Below are positions 22,421 to 33,338 of a stretch of 64,000 bases of DNA, piece after piece. Positions within the stretch are counted from its first letter, which is position 1; each line of letters begins with the position of its first letter. The position numbers and the translations under genes were made by a program. The stretch lies in NCBI RefSeq assembly GCF_000276665.1, contig NW_004955466.1, positions 5,580,907 to 5,644,906 of the forward strand. The letters run 5' to 3'. Source of the stretch: Chinchilla lanigera. Taxonomy: Eukaryota; Chordata; Mammalia; Rodentia; Chinchillidae. The notes beneath the pieces were generated by a model. That model was not told where the DNA came from, did not search any database, and worked only from the letters and a program-made list of their open reading frames with translations.

Positions 22421-22520
22421 TGTTAATGCAACCTGTGATCCTAGCTATTCAGGATGCTGAGGCAGAAGGATCACAAGTTTGAGACCAGCCTGGGAAATTT
22501 AGCAAGATGTCTCAAAATTT
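22421..22520 (+). mobile_element. degenerate B1-type SINE
   Basis: TCAGGATGCTGAGGCAGAAG, GAGACCAGCCTGGGAAATTT, GATGTCTCAAAA. Confidence 0.6.
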
Positions 22521-22669
22521 GAAAAAGGCTAGGGGTATAGTTCATTGCTCCAGACATTAAATTAAAACATGAAATATAGGGAGGGAAATTTAATGGATAG
22601 AAGATGGATAGAAGAAAATATCAAAATACTTTAATGACAATGAGGGCATATTAGAGATATAGCTCTTTT

Positions 22670-22786
22670 TCTTTTTGAGACGAGATCCTGCCATGTAGTC
22701 CAGGCTGGCCTTGAACTTGTGGGAATCCTCCCACCTCAGCTTCTCAAGTGCTGGGATTATGGGCAGGCACCACTATACCCAGCTCT
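22670..22786 (-). mobile_element. B1 SINE
   Basis: TTGAGACGAGATCCTGCCAT to CCACTATACCCAGC. Confidence 0.78.
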
Positions 22787-23073
22787 AGAGAGGTTATATT
22801 TTGAAACAAAAGATATAAGTTGTACTTTAACAGAAGAAAAGGATCCTAAGAGAAGCCTGGAATGTGTTGCTGTATTTCACATCCATTTTCTTTGCTAAAT
22901 GACAGATTTATGTAACTTTAAAAGATTGTGAAGACTGGTACAAGGTTGGGATTCGTTTTTTGATTACTTTTTTTGCTGTGCTAACATACATGTAAAGTTC
23001 TGTGCACAATATGTATCCAGTTTAAAGAATAATACAAAGCAAACCCCTATGAAATCAGTGCTAAATAACAGGA

Positions 23074-23154
23074 CAGTGATGGCGAACCTATGGCACATGT
23101 GTGGCAGCGGGCTGTTTGTTATCACTGAAAGCTCTAAAAGGTTCGCCATCACTG
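23074..23154. mobile_element. 81-bp miniature hAT element
   Basis: Begins CAGTGATGGCGAACCT and ends AGGTTCGCCATCACTG, a perfect 16-bp terminal inverted repeat. Inner sequence TATGGCACATGTGTGGCAGC. No clear 8-bp target duplication. A reverse-oriented relative is at 28639-28715. Confidence 0.75.
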
Positions 23155-23921
23155 ACATATAGGGTACTACAGTGCCTCAGAGCCCTGTAGCGCTGCCAGT
23201 CATAGGTCCTGCCCATCCTCCAGAGGAAGGTGTCGCAATTCTCACTGCTGCCTGCCTGCCTTGCTGGGGTTTCACCGTGCGTGCTTGCATCCCTCAGCAC
23301 TGTCGCTCTGTTTGCTCAATTTTAGATGTTAAAATAAATAGAATACTCTGGTGTGTGTGTGTGTTTTTTTTTTTCTAGATGTTCTTTATGATTTGCTCTT
23401 GAGATTTATCCATTGCCCACACTGAGATTCTGGTCTATTGTATCCTTAATGTAAGAGCTTAAGCTATATTATTTATTAGAAAGATACAGTTCAGAAACCA
23501 AGACGCCAAAATACCTACTCAGTTTATTTTCCAACTATTACAATTGTTATTTCCTAAATCTTTCTTAGACCCATTAGTCTTCATCATCTCTCTTACCAGT
23601 GTCCAGTCCAGACAGCCTCTCTCTTCTGCACAAATGCGGTGGGTTCTCACTTGGTCTCCTTGCCTCCATCAGTTTTGCTGCCTCTGATTCATTCCCCTTA
23701 CTGCATCTGAAGTAATAATTTTTGGAATGTAAGTTTTATCCCTTCCCTACAGACAGAAATTAGAACTACCATTGTCATAGAGAATGATACGTAGCAAACA
23801 ACTTCAAAATCTTAATGTCCCCTGAGCATTAGTTATTGTACTTAGGGGTCTATGTGTTGGTGAGGGTAGCTCTACCTCAGGAGATCTGGCTCTGGCTTTG
23901 GGTTGAGTTCTGGTCTCCTTT

Positions 23922-24077
23922 TTTTTTTTTTTGGTCTTTTTGAGACAGGGTCTCGCAATGTAGTTCAGACTGGCCCTGAGCTCACTTTGTAGCCCAGGCT
24001 GGTTTCGAACTCGCAACAAACCTCCTGCCTCAGCCTCCTGAGTGCTGGAATTACAGGCGTGTGCCACTATGCCCGGC
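23922..24077 (-). mobile_element. B1 SINE
   Basis: GGTCTTTTTGAGACAGGGTC to CCACTATGCCCGGC, core duplicated; GAGTTCTGGTCTC flanks. Confidence 0.88.
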
Positions 24078-24760
24078 TGAGTTCTGGTCTCTTCTGTGTG
24101 TCCTCACATTCTCTTTGGATCGGCAGCTGCCTTAAAGGGAGTTCAATAGGGCAAGCCAGCTGTTAGTACTGTCTATTAACCTACCATTGGTTTAAAAAAG
24201 CCTCATGGCCAAGGCTGACATCATATGGTGAGGAAATGCGCTGTGTAGCAACAAGGCTGAGCGACGGGTGAAGAGCCGAGAACATACTTCACCACACAGT
24301 TGTCTCAGCAGTACTTTCTGTTCTTATGAGGATTGCTAATTTTAAAATTATTTTTATTATCTTATTTGACTGTGAATTCTCACATCATATTAAATTCCAA
24401 AGAGGGATATATGTAAAAGAATGTAAGGAGTTGAATCTGATAATTTGATACTCAACTCTGTGAATTCTGGGATTTGGAGCAATTCAATTTCACGTAACTG
24501 TTTCTATATCCAAGTGAGAGTATTTCTAAGTGCATCTCTTGAGAGCTCGAGGAGCATGGAGGAAATAAGCTGTTAGCCAAAAAATAGGACGTCGAACTAT
24601 TCCTAGGGCCCCTTTATTCATTATCGAGGAGATGATGTGGTTAACCTTGGCATTTGTTACCTGTATCTCTCAACTGGGTACTATTATCGCAGAAGAGGTT
24701 TAACCAAAATATTCTAACGACAACCTCCCCCGTTTCTGTTTTTGTTTTGCTCTGTTGTAG

Positions 24761-24877
24761 GACATAACGATTACATTTGCCCTGCGACAAACCAGTGTAC
24801 CATAGATAAGAACCGGCGGAAAAGCTGCCAGGCCTGCCGGCTTCGCAAGTGCTATGAAGTGGGAATGGTGAAGTGCG
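24761..24877 (+). CDS. ESR2: ESR2 exon: second zinc finger and C-terminal extension
   Basis: 117 bp, acceptor TTGTAG, donor GTGAGT. It encodes the second C4 finger ([20 protein letters not shown]) with D-box PATNQ, used for dimer contacts on the response element, then YEVGMVKCG. All four finger cysteines are present and the translation appears identical to the human and rat domain. Continuation beyond the donor reads into intron and is not coding. Confidence 0.98.
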
Positions 24878-25096
24878 GTGAGTGTTCCCTTTGCTGTACT
24901 GCACAGGGCCACGCGGAAAGCCGTGCTGTCTGAGGCCCTGGGGCCACGTAACCTGAGCAAGGGGGATTCAGGATGTGGCTGTCATCTTCAAGTGTTTGTG
25001 TGCTGTCACGTTGCATTGACTTACTCCCTGTAGCTGAGCTAATGCAGGCAGGCTGAGGCAGTGCGGGCAGCAAGTTCATACAGTTCAAGTTGTCCA

Positions 25097-25245
25097 GCAA
25101 CAGCTGTGCGTGGTGGTGTTCCCAGCACTCAGGAGGCTGAGGCAGGAGGATCGTTGCACATTTGAGGCCAGCCTGGGGTACAAAGTGAGCTCAAGGCCAG
25201 CCTGAACTGCAGAGCGAGACCCTGTCTCAAAAAAAGACAAAAAAA
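25097..25245 (+). mobile_element. B1 SINE, young
   Basis: GCTGTGCGTGGTGGTGTTCC ... AAAAAAAGACAAAAAAAA; GTTGTCCAGCAACA duplicated on both sides. Confidence 0.9.
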
Positions 25246-26004
25246 AAGTTGTCCAGCAACAGAATAGGGGACGACCATCTGCCTGGGACCTGGAAAGTCC
25301 CATACAGGGATGAAATCCTGTTCCATGGTATAAATGTCCACAGTTAAAGCTTGTGACCAGAAAATAGAATAGCTTGTGGGTTGCTTGGATAGATATGGGG
25401 AAGACTGATGCCTGTTCCTCTACTGGCTTTCTACAAATGAAAAAAATATATGAGTCAGAGACATGGTAGAACTATGAAAAGTACATACAGCATAGATTTC
25501 ACTCTATGCTAGTATATGTGTGTCATATTCATGTGTATGTCACATATAATATACACACGTACATATCCATACATCTTATATACACACACACGGTAAAAAA
25601 GGAAAACACAGGTGTTTTAGTATAAGAATTAACAAAGGTGCCCACATCCTGCTCTTTCTACCTGGCTAGTTTTGGATTCATTTGTCAGTTACACACTTGC
25701 GTGTTTATATATTCACGTGAGCTCTGCCTGGACTTTCCTTCCGCTAGCCAGTATTTTGTCTCTGATTAGTAGTAACTTCTTTCTTTGTAACTCCTTGAAA
25801 AATTTCAAACCTCTTTTTTCTCCCTTACCATCTCTTAGTAGATCTGCTTTTTAAACATTCTCTGGTCCTTTTTCTCTGTGTGCATGCTAGATTAGACCTT
25901 TCACCTTACTCAGGAGTCCAGTTGAAGTTCCCTTAATTTGATCATCTGGCTTTGCTGGAGTCACTGCCGTTCTCCTTTTCTCTGTGGAACATCCCACCTG
26001 CTAC

Positions 26005-26552
26005 AGTTGGAATCTTGAGTGTTCCCCGAAGGTCAGGAGACAAGGGTCTGGTCCTGGGGTGGTGCTGTTGGGGTGATGGAGTTTAGGATGTGAGGCTGAG
26101 TAGGAGGTCTTTAGGTCATTAGGGATGTGCCTTTGGAGGAATTTTAGAACCTTGTTTTCTTTTTTTTTTTTGGTCTTTTTGAAACAAGGTCTCGCTATGC
26201 AGTTCAGGCTGGCCTTGAGCTCACTTTGTCGCCCAGGCTGGTCTCGAACTCACAATGATCCTCCTGCCTCAGCCTCCTGAGTGCTGGGATTACAGGCATG
26301 CAACACCACGCCCGGCTGAAGCTTGTTTTCTTGGCCTCTCTTTTTTTTTTTTTTTACTTTCTGCCATGAGGTGAGCAGTTTTGCCCCCTGCCCCGTGCCC
26401 TTGTGCTTCCCAACATAGGTACTTGCTCAGAGACCTGAAAGGATGGGTCTCTCTGGTCATGGACTGCAACCTCAAACTCTGAGCCAAAATAAACTTTTTT
26501 TCTTTATGAGGTAATTGTCAGGTATTTGTGACAGTGACGGAAGGCTGACAGA
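26005..26552 (+). mobile_element. MaLR-type solo LTR, sense, split by a B1 SINE
   Basis: Begins near GAATCTTGAGTGTTCCCC, contains CTGCCATGAGGTGAGCAG and GAGCCAAAATAAACTTT (polyadenylation site), and ends CAGTGACGGAAGGCTGACAG. An antisense B1 SINE is inserted at about 26158-26318. Same family as the LTR at 44597. Confidence 0.7.
26158..26318 (-). mobile_element. B1 SINE inside LTR
   Basis: T-run, GGTCTTTTTGAAACAAGGTC to CACCACGCCCGGC; CTTGTTTTCTT flanks. Confidence 0.86.
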
Positions 26553-26969
26553 TACACTGCGGATGCTCATGACCTCCCAGTGTGTATTGGTTGCTCTCCC
26601 AAACACTTGAATATTTCTGCCCCCACCACTTCAGTTAAATCCTTAATAGAATCCAGTGGAGTTTTTCCCAAACCTTTTTGTAATTATTGCAGTTATTACA
26701 TCATATAATTTAATTTGAATTTCTGCAAACACATGAAATATGAGTAGAAAATACAGCTGTTTCCGTGAAAGCTTAGTTGAAAGTTCTGAATAAAACTGTA
26801 AAGGACTAATAATAGCTGGTGAGTTAGGTGTGGGTGAGCTTGAGGGGGAAATCATGAAGATGAATGTATATGTGTTTTTGAGAAGTGATTTCCAGTTTTG
26901 TGCGAGGGTGAGGGTGCGTGTATTTATACTCAGATCTATATACTGCTTGGACAGCTGTGGCCCTTGTCA

Positions 26970-27715
26970 GGATTTTGCTAAGGATACTCCTGGGCCGTCT
27001 GCATCCCTCTTTATTCACAAATCATGTGTCTCCTGTTACTTTTTCATCTGTATTTCTGATCTCTCTCACGGCGGCAAGGCCCTGAGAGTTGGATTCTCGT
27101 AGATGCATCTCATTTTTGGTTCTTCGCTTTTTGCTAAGTGTGACTGTGAGGAAACTCCTTAAGCTCTCTGGCTGTTGGTTTTCTTATATCTGAAACAGCT
27201 CTCTGCTCCACTGGTTTCACAAGGAGTAAGTCCGAAGACGTGTTGAGGACTAGACTAGACACAGTGTCCCTTTCTCCATCTTAGTTTTCTTTCTTTCTCT
27301 CCCTCCTAGAAGAGCTCACATGAGTTATGACTTTGATAAAATACAGCTTCACAAGAGCAGAGAGATAAAGAATCTCTAAGGAAAGGAGAACTAAAGAAAG
27401 GGGTTGGCTTTAGCCAAAGTCATGTGGTAGGATCCCTTAGGGAAAAGAGGTTACGGAAAGTAGGAGTTGCTTTACACACAGTTGAATACTGAGCTCTTTG
27501 CCGACCACACAGAAAGACCATTAGATTTTAACTGTGTCTCCCTCCCTGGCACTCACCTTGTCTGCCCTTCCCTAAGCGCTTCTGTCCACGTCCTTCCTTC
27601 TTGAGGTTTGAGAGTGTGAAGGATTTTGCTAAGGATACTCCTGGGCCGTCTGCATCCCTCTTTATTCACAAATCATGTGTCTCCTGTTACTTTTTCATCT
27701 ATATTTCTGATCTCT
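26970..27715 (+). repeat. 95-bp direct repeat, two copies 651 bp apart
   Basis: 26970-27064 and 27621-27715 both read GGATTTTGCTAAGGATACTC ... TATTTCTGATCTCT with a single difference (G or A before TATTTCTG). The 556 bases between them are unique. Confidence 0.9.
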
Positions 27716-27934
27716 TTTCTGCTGTAGTGCTGATGTGCTTGGTTAAATGGTAGCAGGACCGTATAAAGATACTCTGCTTTGTGCATAGCCAGGAAAACAG
27801 TCGGACTGGCCCCATGTTTGGTCTGGGTCCCTGTGCTGGGATGGTAGCTCAGCATCTTTTGGGTCCCATTTCCTTGTTTACCTGCTTTATATACTTCCAG
27901 GGAAAGGATTCGCTAGGTGGTATAAAATAAAGGT

Positions 27935-28180
27935 TAAAAGCATGAGCCGTGGATTTAGCCTCCTCTTTGGGCTTAGATCCTGTCTCTTTTTCCAGCTTCC
28001 TGCCTTGGACAGTTTATTTGTGTTCTCTTGTGCCTGGTTTCTCCTCTGTGCATTGGAGTTAGGAATAGCACCTGTTCTCTGGGGTAGCTGTTGGTTTGAG
28101 ATAGGTGACCTGCATGTGGTACACAATGCCTGGTATGTGGAAGCTTCTGGTGACACTAGCTGGCTTTATAATCATTTAGT
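27935..28180 (+). mobile_element. MIR SINE, sense
   Basis: AGCATGAGCCGTGGATTTAG, TGTGCATTGGAGTTAGGAAT and CACAATGCCTGGTATGTGG match MIR landmarks in forward order. Confidence 0.6.
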
Positions 28181-28638
28181 ATTCATCATCCTTTGGCTGG
28201 AGCCATTACTCCTGTCTAACTGGATCACCTCTCTTTGGTAGAGTATCTTATTAAAAACTCAGTCAGAGGCAGGTGCCTAGATTGTAGCATCAAAGCCACA
28301 ATACTAGAAACATCCTTGATAGGAAAATAGGAGACACTGTTTCTTACCAAGAGTTTCACTTTTTTGAGCCTAGAATCTCTAGAACTCCCTCACTACAAGG
28401 CCTGGAACATAGGACTTTTCAGTAAAACTTGTTCAAATAAATTTAAGTGTGTGGATTCAAAATCACTAACTTTGGGTTGTTTTTTAAACTCTTTATGCTC
28501 ATACACTATACAAAAGAGAAATGTGTGATCAGAAAACTGCTATCTTAAGCCATACATTTTGTTCAGTTTTACCTGGGGGAGCATAACTGATGTTAAACAT
28601 CTATGGCACTTTGCTTATTAATAAAATATAGTCCAAGC

Positions 28639-28715
28639 CAGTGATGAACCTTTTAGAGCTTTCAGTGATACAAACAGCCTGCTGTGGCGTGCATGACATA
28701 GGATCACCACTACTG
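28639..28715. mobile_element. 77-bp miniature hAT element, inverted relative of 23074-23154
   Basis: CAGTGAT-GAACCTTTTAGAGC, then TTTCAGTGATACAAACAGCC, is the reverse complement of the right half of the 23074 element with small changes; the terminus is shortened to GATCACCACTACTG. Target duplication not evident. Confidence 0.7.
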
Positions 28716-28839
28716 GTAAGCTCCTAATTACTTTAGTAATATATTTGTTTAAAGTGTCCCGGAATAGATAGATCCTACCCTTGTACTATAACCTTGTGCT
28801 ATAATCTTTAGCCAAGGTTAAAAGGAAATTCTGATACAA

Positions 28840-29003
28840 TTCTTTTTTTTTTTTTTTTTCTTTTTGAGACAGGGTCTCGCTATACATTTCAAGCTGACCT
28901 TCAGCTCACTTTGTAGTCCAGGCTGGTCTCAAACTTGCAACAATCCTCCTGCCTCAGCCTCCTGAGTGCTGTGATTACAGGCGTGTGCCACCACGCCCGG
29001 CTC
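28840..29003 (-). mobile_element. B1 SINE
   Basis: T-run, GAGACAGGGTCTCGCTATAC to CACCACGCCCGGC; TCTGATACAxTT flanks. Confidence 0.87.
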
Positions 29004-29679
29004 TGATACAGTTTTTTAGGAGTTAATAATTTAAATTTTTGAGGGAGGGGAGGGGGAAATGAGAGGAATAAAGATGTGCCATGTACAGGCTCCGAATAGC
29101 CCCAGTCAATGTAAATATTATAGGCCATAACATGAGCTGAGAGAAATAGTTTCAACAGGTAATAAAAAAGGTGATTGGGGAGCTGGAGGAGGAGAAGGAA
29201 GAGGGAAGGGGAAAGGGGTTAAAAAAGAGAAGAGGAAAACAAGCTGTAATATACACATGTAGCCACTCCCCAAGATACTGCATGAGTTACAAACACGTAC
29301 TAATCCGATAAAGTGAAGCTGAAAAAAAATTTAAATTTTCTCATACCTTCTAGCTAGTACTTCTTCATAAAAACGTGGACAGTTAGATTTAGTGAACACA
29401 CAGCGATGGGAGTATAAACACTAAGCATGTTGTAGGTTTTTATTTTTTGAACTTTTTTTTTAGGGAATATTCATAAAGTTTATACCTATGCTAATGACAT
29501 GCTAACTTATGGTATGTTTTTCTTCACTTTAATTTTATATTTTTATCTTTAGTAAATGAATATTTAGAAATATTTGGGGGCTTAAATTTGTAAGGGTATA
29601 CAAATTTATAAGGGTGTAGAAGTTATATTTTGTTCCTATTTTATTGTTATCACAGAAAGTGATATCTGTATGTCTTTTT

Positions 29680-29755
29680 TTTTTTTTAGACAGGTTTTGC
29701 TTTTAGTGTAGGCTGGCTTTGAACTCACTACTGTATGTAGCCCAGGCTGGCTTAG
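29680..29755 (-). mobile_element. B1 fragment
   Basis: T-run then TTAGACAGGTTTTGCTTTTA ... GTAGCCCAGGCTGGC; truncated before the promoter boxes. Confidence 0.55.
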
Positions 29756-29815
29756 AGTTCTCCATTCCGCTTTTTCCCCTGTTTGTTCTGCCAGTTGCCA
29801 AGAGCACTATGTTAA

Positions 29816-29918
29816 GGGGCTGGGGATTTAGCTCAGCGGCACAGTGCCTGCCCGGCAAGCACAACGTCATGAGTTTGATTCCCGGGACCGGAAAAAAAAA
29901 AACAACAAAAAAAAAGAG
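29816..29918 (+). mobile_element. ID SINE, young
   Basis: GGGGCTGGGGATTTAGCTCA ... GGGACCGG plus poly(A); AGAGCAxTATGTTAA flanks. Confidence 0.9.
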
Positions 29919-30061
29919 CAGTATGTTAAAACATCTCACTATAGTAGCATTATTGATTCTCATATTATTTTACTTTCCATGCATTGTGCTTGGAGGCTGT
30001 GTCCTGTTGTCATTTTGATGTATATTTAGAATTATTTGGTTTTCTTTTATAGTATAATGAC

Positions 30062-30195
30062 GAGTCTCAGCACTCAAGAGGCTGAGGCAGGAGGATTGCA
30101 AGTTTGAGGCCAGCCTGGGCTACATAGTAAGCTCAAGGTTAGGCTGGACTGTATAGGGAAACCTTTCTCTGAACATACATGAATGAATGAACGCA
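30062..30195 (+). mobile_element. B1 SINE, 5' truncated
   Basis: TCAGCACTCAAGAGGCTGAG ... CTCAAGGTTAGGCTGGACTG and a GAATGAAT tail. Confidence 0.72.
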
Positions 30196-30834
30196 TGAAG
30201 TAATTTATCACACATTTCTATTTCTTTCCTTGCAGGAGCTGATCACAGTTTCGCATGTTTCTTTTTCCTTTACTGCTAGGTTGGAAGGCATGCATTCTGT
30301 TTTAGTCCTGTAGTGACATTTCTATTTTTAATGTGCATTCGTGATCAATTTGAAAATTTAAGCCTCTCCCTTCTCAAATAAAGCAACTTAGAAAATTCTA
30401 ACCAAAATCATTCCTCTCTCACTTATATGTTATTGTCTGGTATTTTTGTTGTACCTTGTTTATCTCCAAAAACAATTATCATTTTATTCTTTCAATTTTC
30501 TTGATTTAATTTCGTATTTACCAGTTTATTTTCTTACCCTTACTTCTTGATCATTAGTGTTTCTTTCTGGTTCATTTTTCTCCCTCCCAAAGGACACATA
30601 CGTGGTGGTGAGTGTTACGTCTTCTCAATCTTTGTTCAATGGTGAATATCCTTAATTTATTCTCATATTTGGATAATAGGTTAGCTGGGAATATAACTCA
30701 GAATTCAGATTATTTTCCTTTATCATCTGAAAGACTCTGTCCCATTATGTTCCTATCTATGAGACTACAGTAGTAAAAGCATTTTGGTACTAGCATAGGA
30801 ACAGAAAAATAGATCTATAAAACAGCATAGAGGG

Positions 30835-30946
30835 GCTGGGGATTTAGCTCAGCGGCAAAAGCGCCTGCCTGGCAAGCGCAAGGTCGTGAGTTCGGTTCCT
30901 GGTACCGGAGAAAAACCAAAAAAAAAAAAAAAACAAAAAAAAAAAA
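30835..30946 (+). mobile_element. ID SINE, young
   Basis: GGGGCTGGGGATTTAGCTCA ... GGTACCGGAGAAAAACC and poly(A); AAAACAGCATAGA flanks. Confidence 0.92.
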
Positions 30947-31117
30947 CAGCATAGAATCTGGAAAAAGACATTTTTATGTAGTTATAGTCTTATATAGTTA
31001 TATAAACTTTATATATAATTTATATAAGTTATAAACTTTATTATAGTTATATAAAGTTATCTATTAATGACAAGGCATTTTAAATCAATGAGGAAAATGT
31101 ATACAGTAACTGTTTTT

Positions 31118-31263
31118 GCGTTTTTTTGAGACAGGGTCTCATTATGTAACCCAGGCAGGCCTGGACTCACTACGTAGCCCAGGATGGCCTCGAACTCATG
31201 GCAATCCTCCTGCCTCAGCCTCCAAAGTGCTGGGGTCACAGGCATGTGCCACCATGCCTAGCT
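31118..31263 (-). mobile_element. B1 SINE
   Basis: TTGAGACAGGGTCTCATTAT to CCACCATGCCTAGC; CAGTAACTxGT-like flanks. Confidence 0.82.
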
Positions 31264-31702
31264 AGTAACTAGTATTGAAGAAATTGTACATTAGTTTGGA
31301 GAATACAACACAAAATATCAATAACACATAATTCAGATATGCATAAAATTTTAAATAGATTTGAGCCAAACAGTGTTTATGAAGATAAAGAATACTATTT
31401 ATATAATCTTGATGTGAAACAAAAAGACAAATTTGACTATGTATTAAAGCTTCTTATGACAAAAATATCATGGGGAAAGTTAAAAGCCATATAACTAGAC
31501 AAATATTGTATAACAAAAATTATGTTATTACTATATTAAGAACATTCATAGGTTTAAAGGGGAAAAGGGGCAGTATAAGCAAATAAACAGTGTACAAATA
31601 AATACAAAAGGCAAATATTGATTAATGTTACTAGTAATTTTAAAAATACAAAGATAAGACTATTCAGTCACTCCTAGATTAGCGAAGGTTAAGAATGATT
31701 TT

Positions 31703-31780
31703 CGGAGTTGAGGATGTAGCTCAGTAGTAGAGCATTTGCCTAATATGTGTGAGGCCCTGGGTTCAATCTCAGGGAGGAGG
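31703..31780 (+). mobile_element. old ID-type SINE
   Basis: GGAGTTGAGGATGTAGCTCA ... CCTGGGTTCAATCTCAGG. Confidence 0.65.
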
Positions 31781-31987
31781 AAGAGAGATTGAGATTGATT
31801 TTGATTTTTAATGCCCAGGGTAAATTTTTACATACTACTTTTGGTGGGTAATCTGTCAACATTTATTAAAATTTTAAATGAATATATGTCTTGATTTCAA
31901 TAATTTGATCTCTTTGAATTTATTATAAAGAAGTTATTGGCTACGTGTGCAAAAATTATTATTTCAGGCCAGAGATGAGCCCTAAAT

Positions 31988-32079
31988 CTTTTTTTTTTTT
32001 TTGCAGTACCGGGGATCGAACTCACGACCTTGCACTTGCCAGGCAGGTGCTTATGCCACTGAGCTATATCCCCAGCCCC
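31988..32079 (-). mobile_element. ID SINE
   Basis: GCAGTACCGGGGATCGAACTC ... ATCCCCAGCCCC in parts. Confidence 0.85.
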
Positions 32080-32144
32080 CCCAAATTATTTTCATTGTAA
32101 TATTTAAACTAGTAAAGAAGTTATAGATTTAAATCAGTGGAGGA

Positions 32145-32260
32145 CTTTTTTTGGTCTTTTTGAGATAGGGTCTCGCTATGCAGTTCAGGCTGGCCTTGAG
32201 CTCACTTATGTATCCTAGGCTGGTTTTAAACTCACAGTGATCCTCCTGCCTCAGCCTAGT
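32145..32260 (-). mobile_element. B1 SINE, truncated
   Basis: TTTGGTCTTTTTGAGATAGG ... CCTGCCTCAGCC then stops; AGTGGAGGACTTTTT flanks on both sides, so it inserted without its 5' part. Confidence 0.82.
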
Positions 32261-33038
32261 GGAGGACTTTTTAAATAGGTGATGCTGTACTAATAGGACA
32301 GAATGCTATAGGCTTTTAAACTGCCATAGTGACATTTTTAATAAAAAGAGAAGCAGGTTATGAAATAGTATATATACTATATCACAATTCTAATTTTCTT
32401 TATAAAATATGGAAAAGTATAAAAACTCAACATATAATAATAAGGAAAAGTGGGAAAAAAAGATGAAAAGAATTTGTGCTAGAATTCATTCTCTTTATTT
32501 TTCAGAATTTTTGGATTAATTTATTTGGTGTATACTTGTTTGTATGAATACTATATAAAAAGAATACATATGTATGTGTGTATATATGTATTTGTGTAAG
32601 CATTTTAAGAATACATTATAAAAGTATATTATTTGATGACTATTGGGAAATATCCACCTTGGGGTCCTCATTTTTCTGTTTTCTACCTTAAGATAATTCC
32701 TGGTCTCATAGTTTGGAAATTGCAGCACGTTAGCAGTCTTTAAGAGAGATAATTTTAATGTCTGTACGTGACTTTGAAGAGGAGGACCCCTCCCCATTCT
32801 TAAAATGCTATTTGATGTTGCCAGTACTGTTACAGCTGTAGTAATTTTTGGTCCATGCTGCACAGAAAATAAAAGTGGAGCTTCTGTTCCCAGACACGTC
32901 CTGAGAATAGAGAATGCACCGCAGCCTGTGAGACATCGTTGCAGATGGTATCATTGCTGCCTCTTTTGTCCTGGCCCGGCAAGGTGCTGGAGTCTGGGTC
33001 AGAGAAGGGACTGTCTCCACCTCTGCTCTTCCCCCTAG

Positions 33039-33338
33039 GCTCCCGGAGAGAAAGGTGTGGGTACCGAGTGGTGCGAAGACAGAGAAGTCCGGGGGAGCCG
33101 CCGCACTGCCTGAGCAAGGCCAAGAAGCAGGGGGGCCACGCGCCCCGGGCGAAGGAGCTGCTGCTGAGCGCTCTGAGCCCGGAGCAGCTGGTGCTCACCC
33201 TGCTGGAGGCCGAGCCGCCCAACGTGCTGGTGAGCCGGCCCAGCGCGCCCTTCACCGAGGCCTCCATGATGATGTCCCTCACCAAGCTGGCCGACAAGGA
33301 GCTGGTGCACATGATCGGCTGGGCCAAGAAAATTCCCG
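33039..33338 (+). CDS. ESR2: ESR2 exon: hinge and N-terminal ligand-binding domain
   Basis: 300 bp, acceptor CCCCCTAG, donor GTAGGG. It encodes the basic end of the DNA-binding domain ([16 protein letters not shown]), a diverged hinge ([19 protein letters not shown]), and helices 1 to 3 of the ligand-binding domain through [10 protein letters not shown]. The Glu in LADKELVHM corresponds to human E305, which binds the estradiol A-ring hydroxyl. The exon is strikingly GC-rich: only 11 of 99 complete codons end in A or T. A 206-residue reading on the opposite strand (32830-33450) is a by-product of this GC bias. Confidence 0.97.

Larger units (their letters stand above)
10418..24760 (+). other. 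ESR2 intron (14.3 kb)
   Basis: Largest intron in the window and mostly AT-rich. 10418-11620 and 18660-19630 look like plain intronic sequence. Four antisense L1 pieces lie at about 11640-12755, 13190-14990, 17220-17935 and 20900-21750. An MLT1-like LTR is at 19875-20400, a small hAT element at 23074-23154, and about two dozen SINEs are scattered through it. 16310-17220 is very AT-rich with no recognised element apart from a pyrimidine minisatellite at 16707-16788. 24080-24740 shows nothing recognisable before the acceptor. Confidence 0.9.
24878..33038 (+). other. ESR2 intron (8.2 kb)
   Basis: Contains a sense B1-type SINE with a clear target duplication (25097-25245), an MaLR-type LTR split by a SINE (26005-26552), a 95-bp repeat present twice (26970-27064 and 27621-27715), a MIR (about 27935-28180), a small hAT element (28639-28715), and further SINEs at 28860-32260. 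25300-26000, 28180-28620, 29003-29640, 30180-30830, 31265-31700 and 32260-33000 show no element I can name; 29040-29250 is purine-rich. Confidence 0.9.

Noticed and set aside
30835..30946. tRNA gene (tRNA-Ala-like body)
   Set aside because: ID SINEs derive from tRNA-like RNA; poly(A) tail and target duplication show this is a retroposon. The same applies to all other ID copies.
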